Origin: Chrysophaeum taylorii
Lineage: Eukaryota > Sar > Pelagophyceae > Pelagomonadales > Pelagomonadaceae
Reading direction: 5' to 3'
DNA length: 64,000 bases
NCBI GenBank assembly: GCA_029834535.1
Contig: JAQMWT010000533.1
Coordinates: 288,787-352,786 of the forward strand
Positions 59,201 to 64,000 of this stretch are shown here, piece after piece. Below the pieces are notes generated by a model. The model was not told where the DNA came from, did no database searches, and worked only from the letters and a program-made list of their open reading frames with translations. A program made the translations under genes and the position numbers. The stretch's first letter is position 1, and each line of letters opens with the position of its first letter.

Positions 59201-62200
59201 TGATATTACGGGACAAGACACGGACTACGCCACCAGTCGTTACGTTCAAGGTGCCAAACGTGTAGCGGCCTGTTTTCGGTGTAGAACCCGCCGCCCCTCC
59301 AGCAGACAGCTCGAGCACGCCGTTGACGACCATCGTGCTTGTTTCTGAAAACAGCCCTCCATCAAGGAGAGACAACACCCCGTCAACAGAAACGTTTTTT
59401 GCGTTTGCTGCCACAATACGCCCACCCTCGGATGCTTCGATCCGAAGGCCTCTAGAGATCACTAGTTGCGGCTCAATAGTCAAAATGAGCGACGCCGCGT
59501 CGGTCACACGCACGATGCCATTGCCCGAAACACCGCCGGTGACGTTTACCACTGTGCGAAGGAAGGCAAGCCGTGCGCCGTCGTCGACATAAACTGAAGT
59601 CAGTGTCGCGTCGTCAATTACGACAATGTCCGCTCCGCCTCCGTCCGCAATGAGCGTCATGTTATCACCAGATGCGAGCAAAATTGTGCCACCAGCTGGG
59701 CTGTCGAGCTCACGATCCGTCTGCGACCCAGGTGCCGCAATGACTCGGCCGTTCCAGGTCCTGGAACTCTTCGTGTAGACTGCTGCGCGGCCGCCTGCGC
59801 CGGCGCCACCGTATTCCCCGAGCGCGTCGCCGCCGCTCACATCGATCGTGCCGTTGCCCCTCAAGGCGCCGAAAACATCGAGCCACACACTGCCGCCGGC
59901 ACCGCCTCCACCACCGTTACGTCCGTCTTGACCCTTCGACGACAAGAGGCCTAAGAGGTGGCAATCGTCAAAAACGCGAATGGCTAGCACGCCCCCGCCC
60001 GACCCCCCACCACCACGATCGCTGGCGCCTCCGCCGGAGCCGGCAGCCACGGGAAAAAGTGCCGAGCCATACCCGCGTCGCCCGATTTCAATGCCACCAC
60101 CAGCGCCCGCGTGTGCGCCGCCGGCACCGCGCGGGGTACCACTACGAACACGCGCAAAGGACACGAGACTTGCTCCGGGCTCGAGCCCACCTCCACTGCT
60201 TGCGGCATCACGCGCCCCGCGTCCCCCTTCGCCATCAGCATGGATATGAGCGCCGGCATCAATGATTAAACTCGTCGCATCGATCGAGGCATTGCCATTG
60301 ATACGAACTTGTCCCTCGATTCGCAGAGTTTCGAATGAGTAGTTACCTTGCGGCGCCCCCCGCGTCCTTCCACTTGAGGTGAGCGCGAGTGTCGCGTTCT
60401 GGCGCACGACCAAATCCGTGGCGAGGAGTCGAGCGTCACCAACTACTAGCTCAAGTGCGGAAGGGATATTTTCCACGTCGATGGACGCACCATCGTCGAG
60501 GCTGATCTGCTTGGAGCCTCCTCTTCCCAACTCCCATGACCGCACCTTGATCGCCGTGCCGACGAGGCGGACGTTAGTCGGCGAAGTGAGTGCCAGCTCG
60601 GCCAAATCGTACGACACGTTCGATTGAATCAGAGTTGTTGCGGTCGATTGGTTCCACTCCTCCGCATTCTCAGTGCCATCAATGCCTAGGTAGTGCAGCG
60701 CGGGACGTGACGCGTTTGCGAGAAGCGTAAACATCAGGGTCCCACCAGAACCCGCCGACATGTCTCGCACGTCGTCCGCGAGTGCGCCGGAGCTTGACGG
60801 GAAAGCGCCGCGCTCGCCCTCTGTCGCACCAATACCAAAAGACCTGCCGCCGAAGGCGACCATGCGGAAGTGCGTCCGGAAGTTGTCGGGTGCCACGTGT
60901 CTACATGAAAGCGCGACCCGACCGCCACCACCGCCGCCACCTTGAGTAACCGTAGAACGCGAGCCACGACCGCCTGATGCCAACAGCGCCCCAGTTCCCC
61001 GGCACGTTCCATTGACCGACACCCAGATAGAGCCGCCCGCACCACCGCCGCCCCCGCTGCCTGTTGCATCCGCGCCACGCGAAGTCACCCAGCCATCTAG
61101 TCTCGCGTCTCCGGAAACGTCAATGCGCACGCGTCCACCGCCTGCCCCACCGAAACCCTCGTGCGCGGCGCCGCCGCCACCTCCGAGCGCTTCCGGTGCC
61201 TCGATGAGGGACTCACGCGGGACGCCACCGTTCCCACCGAGGCCATTGCCGCCGCCACCGGCATGTGCTCCGCCACCACCGCCAGAGGGACCGTACCTCC
61301 CGGCAAACCAAGCCGGGGCGATGTTCGTGTTTTTCCCACCCGGATGCCCGATCCCGTCTGCTGCTATCAAGCCGCCGTTCGATATCGTCAGGTTGTTGAG
61401 CGAGAGAGCGGGGGAGAGCTTGGCCCACGCTTCCGCCAACGTATCGTTCTCCAATCCACGAAGGAGTTGCAATGTCCCTCCAGACTCGACCTCCAGTGCC
61501 TCAAGGACGCACCAACCGATCTTGCCGCCACCACACGTTGACCCAGGGCCGAGAGAAACGGTGCCGTTGGCGCCGATGCGCAACCGACTGTGGTTGGATC
61601 GACCTATTGCAGCGTGTCGCGCGACCTCGACAGTCACGTTGGAGACCACGAAAAGCTCCGAGCTTGTGAGGTTATCGAGGACGGTGCCGTTTCCAACGTG
61701 CACGCTCCCCGTTCCCAACAAGCGGCCCAGCGCGAACGGCATTCCACGATCGAGAGTAACTGCCGCCGCTCCGGTCACCGAGAGTGCACCAACCGACGGC
61801 ACTGCACCCACGCTCGTTTGGAGACCGTTCCGAGGCAATACGCCGCCGTTGTCCACTAAAATCGCCGTTGAAGAAGAGGTCTGCGCAGCTGCGACCACAG
61901 CCAGAGCGAGGGCATCCGAGCGGTCATCGATGGCGGCTGCTGCACGTGTCGCATTAGCGAGCGAGACGTATAATGTCCCACTCGCCGCCCTCACTCGCAA
62001 GTCAGAGGTGCTTCCATTACAGCTTTCGAGAGCACATGGCAGCTCTCCATCAAACCAGCCCCATCCAGAGGCTTGGTCGAATCCGTCGCCACCCACAGAG
62101 GAGATGCTCCCCTTGAAGAGAATGACTCCGGCAACGAAACCAAAAATACGGCCGCCACCGCCGCCGCCGCCTGCAATCCAGTTTCGCGCTGCGCGGTCGC

Positions 62201-64000
62201 CGTTCCCCCCGTCAACGCTAACTCGGCCTCTCCCTGTCCAATCGCCGTTAAGAGCTCGAAGTACCACAGACCCACCAGCACCGCCGCCACCACCATGAAT
62301 ACCGGACGCTCCGCGTGCGCTCACCATCCCGTCGATCGTCAAGGTCCCGGTTGTCGTAACCAGGCTTACAACACCGCCGCCACGACCGCCTGTCCCGACA
62401 GGTGCTCCAGCACCCCCTCCATCATTGAGTTTTGGACCGTCTGCGCGGCCAAATGCAGAGCCGCCGCTTGAACCCGAGGCCCCAGGACCACCCGTCCCGC
62501 CGTGACCGCCACCGCCACCACCGCCGCCGTGTGCCGTGCCTGGTGTCCGCGGCTCCGGCGCGGTGCCATGTTCTCGACTACCGAGACCATCGGCGTGGAC
62601 AGTCCCGCCGGAAGCGATCGTCGCATTCGCGCACTCGAGGAAAACACGCGCCGCGGACACCTCGCCCGATCCGACCCGCAACGAGTCACAGAGGCTCACG
62701 TTGATTGTGTCGGACGCTGCAAGCCGTCCGTCGTCAATAACCGTCACGCTACCCATCAGGAGAAGCGTACCAGTTGACGAAGACGACAACGTTCCGCCTA
62801 ATCTCACGAGAACACTCTGTGCAGCGATAGCTCCACCTACGGAGAACTTGAACTCGGCATTTGTGGTGACATCGACGCTCCTGACAACGACGAGCCGCGT
62901 TGCCGCGACTACCGTCAGCACGCTCGAATTGCTCACATTGAGCGATCTCAGAATGACTTTGGCGTTCGTGGGAGGAAGCTCGACCAAGGCTCCGCCATCC
63001 ACAGTCACGCACAGATTTTCTGCACGAAGTGCTTTTGCGAGTGTGTGTGGACCGCCACCAGAAAATGCGAGCCTCGAATCTCTCGCACCCCGGAAAACAG
63101 AAGTCAGAGCATCGAATGCTGAACCTTCGCGCACGCCACCCTCGGGAAGCGCGACCTCCAACACGGCGGACGTCCCGATGTCGAAGGTCCCGTTGCCACA
63201 GCCGCCACCACGGAGCCTGAGACGCGAGTCTGAACCAACTCGAACAACGCTGCTGTTGCTCGAGGATTCGAGTCGCGTATCAAGTGTGACCGTGCCGCGC
63301 ATTGTCAACGTCGCGTTGGATGAAATAATGAGTTTTGGTGGGCCCTGCCACCACCTCAAGCGGTAGTGGTCCCACCGCAATGTTTCTTCGAGGAGGTCGC
63401 CGTGTTGCACATGGAGAACACATCGCGCCTCGTACCTCTCATAGTCAAATCCGCGGCATCCCAGGGATCCCATGGCCACAACGAGTCTTGCGGCGACGCG
63501 ATGACCCATGGCAAGTGCGATGTCGCCGCTTCCATCGACGCAGGCTGCGGCGCAGGCGCTCCTGGTCACGTTGGTCAGCTCTAGAGCCGGCGGCCACGTG
63601 TCGAATGAAGAGTGCGTCGCGCGCGTTCGCGTGAAATTGTAGAGAACGCCCCCTGTTATCAATCGCGCATCGCCGCTGATATTCATCACCGCACCGTCAT
63701 CGAGAATTAACTTGGAGGCTTGGCTGATTACGACATTTCCCCCGTTCGTCCAAGCTACAACACCAAGGACAGTCGCCGTGGCACCCTCGAGGAGCCTCGG
63801 ACACGATGACAAATCGTCGACCGACTGACCTGGATCGACACCACCGTAGAGATTGAGACGTCGAGAAACGCGCATCGCGCCCGGCCCGTAGACGTCGCCG
63901 ACCGACCATGCGGCGACGCGCGCCGTCATCTCGCCATCAATGCGGATTTCGCCGCCGGTAAAATTGAGCGACATGATTGTAACACTGTCTCGCACGCGCA
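56205..64000 (-). CDS. Giant glycine-rich modular secreted protein (3' part; runs off the window)
   Basis: About 2596 codons are open on the minus strand from the window's end to TGA at 56205; the N-terminus lies beyond 64000. At least five modules share the order V.(S/A)DG, GGGGGAGGS(V/I)W(L/V), a short strand region, I..DGG, GGGGGGGRIA, and many N-x-S/T sites. Between them lie repeats of short strand-turn units (LRVHDGGSL, VTVDNVTG), the pattern of a right-handed beta-helix. One Cys-rich segment (SLGCRGFDYERYEARCVLH) resembles a PAN/apple fold. The C-terminal 250 residues include a WRLRYRSSAWSPTLTT... module of the kind repeated in stramenopile surface proteins. No membrane helix is seen at the C-terminus. 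The protein is probably part of the cell covering; that is inference. No introns in 7.8 kb. Confidence 0.75.
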   Translation of the reverse strand, partial: RVRDSVTIMSLNFTGGEIRIDGEMTARVAAWSVGDVYGPGAMRVSRRLNLYGGVDPGQSVDDLSSCPRLLEGATATVLGVVAWTNGGNVVISQASKLILDDGAVMNISGDARLITGGVLYNFTRTRATHSSFDTWPPALELTNVTRSACAAACVDGSGDIALAMGHRVAARLVVAMGSLGCRGFDYERYEARCVLHVQHGDLLEETLRWDHYRLRWWQGPPKLIISSNATLTMRGTVTLDTRLESSSNSSVVRVGSDSRLRLRGGGCGNGTFDIGTSAVLEVALPEGGVREGSAFDALTSVFRGARDSRLAFSGGGPHTLAKALRAENLCVTVDGGALVELPPTNAKVILRSLNVSNSSVLTVVAATRLVVVRSVDVTTNAEFKFSVGGAIAAQSVLVRLGGTLSSSSTGTLLLMGSVTVIDDGRLAASDTINVSLCDSLRVGSGEVSAARVFLECANATIASGGTVHADGLGSREHGTAPEPRTPGTAHGGGGGGGGHGGTGGPGASGSSGGSAFGRADGPKLNDGGGAGAPVGTGGRGGGVVSLVTTTGTLTIDGMVSARGASGIHGGGGGAGGSVVLRALNGDWTGRGRVSVDGGNGDRAARNWIAGGGGGGGRIFGFVAGVILFKGSISSVGGDGFDQASGWGWFDGELPCALESCNGSTSDLRVRAASGTLYVSLANATRAAAAIDDRSDALALAVVAAAQTSSSTAILVDNGGVLPRNGLQTSVGAVPSVGALSVTGAAAVTLDRGMPFALGRLLGTGSVHVGNGTVLDNLTSSELFVVSNVTVEVARHAAIGRSNHSRLRIGANGTVSLGPGSTCGGGKIGWCVLEALEVESGGTLQLLRGLENDTLAEAWAKLSPALSLNNLTISNGGLIAADGIGHPGGKNTNIAPAWFAGRYGPSGGGGGAHAGGGGNGLGGNGGVPRESLIEAPEALGGGGGAAHEGFGGAGGGRVRIDVSGDARLDGWVTSRGADATGSGGGGGAGGSIWVSVNGTCRGTGALLASGGRGSRSTVTQGGGGGGGRVALSCRHVAPDNFRTHFRMVAFGGRSFGIGATEGERGAFPSSSGALADDVRDMSAGSGGTLMFTLLANASRPALHYLGIDGTENAEEWNQSTATTLIQSNVSYDLAELALTSPTNVRLVGTAIKVRSWELGRGGSKQISLDDGASIDVENIPSALELVVGDARLLATDLVVRQNATLALTSSGRTRGAPQGNYSFETLRIEGQVRINGNASIDATSLIIDAGAHIHADGEGGRGARDAASSGGGLEPGASLVSFARVRSGTPRGAGGAHAGAGGGIEIGRRGYGSALFPVAAGSGGGASDRGGGGSGGGVLAIRVFDDCHLLGLLSSKGQDGRNGGGGGAGGSVWLDVFGALRGNGTIDVSGGDALGEYGGAGAGGRAAVYTKSSRTWNGRVIAAPGSQTDRELDSPAGGTILLASGDNMTLIADGGGADIVVIDDATLTSVYVDDGARLAFLRTVVNVTGGVSGNGIVRVTDAASLILTIEPQLVISRGLRIEASEGGRIVAANAKNVSVDGVLSLLDGGLFSETSTMVVNGVLELSAGGAAGSTPKTGRYTFGTLNVTTGGVVRVLSRNISSTSGIHDDNALNDDDDTHVRYDDDYAASFSRFPLESVNIDVRTRLVVLGSINGNSGGPRGGRGTLAAAEGGKAGGVALGGGGGGHGGKGGFSVRGASGGTARGAAFAPLGGGGGGASGLRGNKGGEGGAGLRIIVHGDALVDGNVSANGADVVGDSGGGAGGSVWFTATTLSGAGRFSADGGSASYSIFLEGGGAGSGGRIAVECSGAYSFHGIYSAVGGAQHAVTPRFALAQTLARTGGTKQKRALNDDDRQEGIFAPASIAHRKARAESELGKVAEAAPGTIALRTLSPTAWDWLRVQGRDNNSVVSTATTLCGSENVSVAFRTVELSSGAALYVPSYTVLTVDNVTGRGTMVLDTNAVVQQSDALEISRNATMQLRDGAQFRGMPALVVAPGATVDVASKHHLSRLIVHGTVQGSLVHLNVSGNIVITGQVIADGFGDVGADAGHDNAQGVGNGGSSALGGSGGGHGGAGVAGLGALYAEALADTALNDVNISADMLSTAAAQFLVAGFPSGTPNTTRATDELLANAKWRALQDFAAAVASGDDGVASGDAIYAEVLRGGSVLQQYLVNSRVFASSGGRSHGNAYRPTTRGSGGGARHAVTGHGGRGGGVVRLQARDIIVTGVVSADGEAGGAGGGGGGAGGSVWLEACERLLGGGIVSADGGSGGGNAFDRDTDHWQAQFGWVSRADRGGGGGGGGGRIAVSANCSTGLWHGVVRARPGAPAWNSSLALEPLYLGTIAWLNQSLVRNATIHTAAQDGTLRPGDYADIDVLIPRRAPVQVLRAVGFGNGSVDAADEHAAIIRGSWRLRYRSSAWSPTLTTQATAGEVHAALTSLDTLSMSSLSVDRNLNDNATGWVWSVTFHETPIASDTPRTPPLIVLDTRLVYSTEGNATIEVERDVDQGNSHVSSPLAYANAREVGNVVRGASNLGISNSARWISPSTLRVTIHNASGAALAAEVAAAALEFSINASISNASGIWVPGGPSVYAQWTSLKG

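Overview
This window is nuclear DNA of a eukaryotic microalga, most likely a photosynthetic stramenopile of the pelagophyte type. That assignment is inference. It rests on dense, mostly intronless, GC-rich genes with rare GT-AG introns of about 50 nt. Other support is a protein at 31246-31704 with a bipartite plastid-targeting N-terminus (signal peptide ending just before a Phe, as in complex red-lineage plastids), several large signal-peptide surface proteins with Pro/Thr/Ser-rich stalks, and an intraflagellar transport gene.

Left arm (0-13 kb): a secreted EGF-repeat protein with a 51-nt intron, an ER 3-ketoacyl-CoA reductase, a giant membrane-anchored surface protein with GDGWN modules, the spliceosomal factor AAR2 (46-nt intron), a broken ankyrin-repeat gene, a small one-pass membrane protein, a long CTTT microsatellite and COP9 signalosome subunit 6.

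Mobile-element territory occurs at 15.4-16.7, 22-24 and 36.6-39.5 kb. Two inverted copies of a roughly 1-kb unit carry decayed PIF1/Helitron-type helicase (motifs such as NKSQG and YVALCR), each next to an array of AGTAAGTTCACCTGGTC-like motifs. Four copies or fragments of another element encode a module I read as the C-terminal, PD-(D/E)xK-like endonuclease region of a non-LTR-type retroelement. One of these copies contains a clean internal inversion.

Middle (16.8-36 kb): a signal-peptide-bearing class II glutamine amidotransferase whose predicted cleavage would expose the catalytic Cys; a DEK chromatin protein; a C2/proline-rich/4xWH2/acidic-Trp protein that looks like a new architecture of Arp2/3 activator; an MLO protein fused to a voltage-sensor-like bundle and a PH-like domain; a patatin lipase; a plastid membrane protein; and a 1.3k-residue surface protein with an internal duplication.

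Right arm (39.7-64 kb): a TRP/polycystin-like channel, a mucin-like surface protein, a tetraspanin-like protein, ribosomal protein uL3 divergently paired with IFT57, a PDZ-like protein divergently paired with a class 3 lipase (34 bp between start codons), a La-motif/3'-5' exonuclease fusion, an NTF2-like plus multi-TM protein, an apparently empty 2.3-kb stretch, and the 3' end of a giant glycine-rich repeat protein that runs off the window. The genes are housekeeping and surface functions lying side by side; nothing resembles an operon. All starts are the first sensible in-frame ATG, often supported by a signal peptide. Functions come from motif recognition by eye, without database searches.
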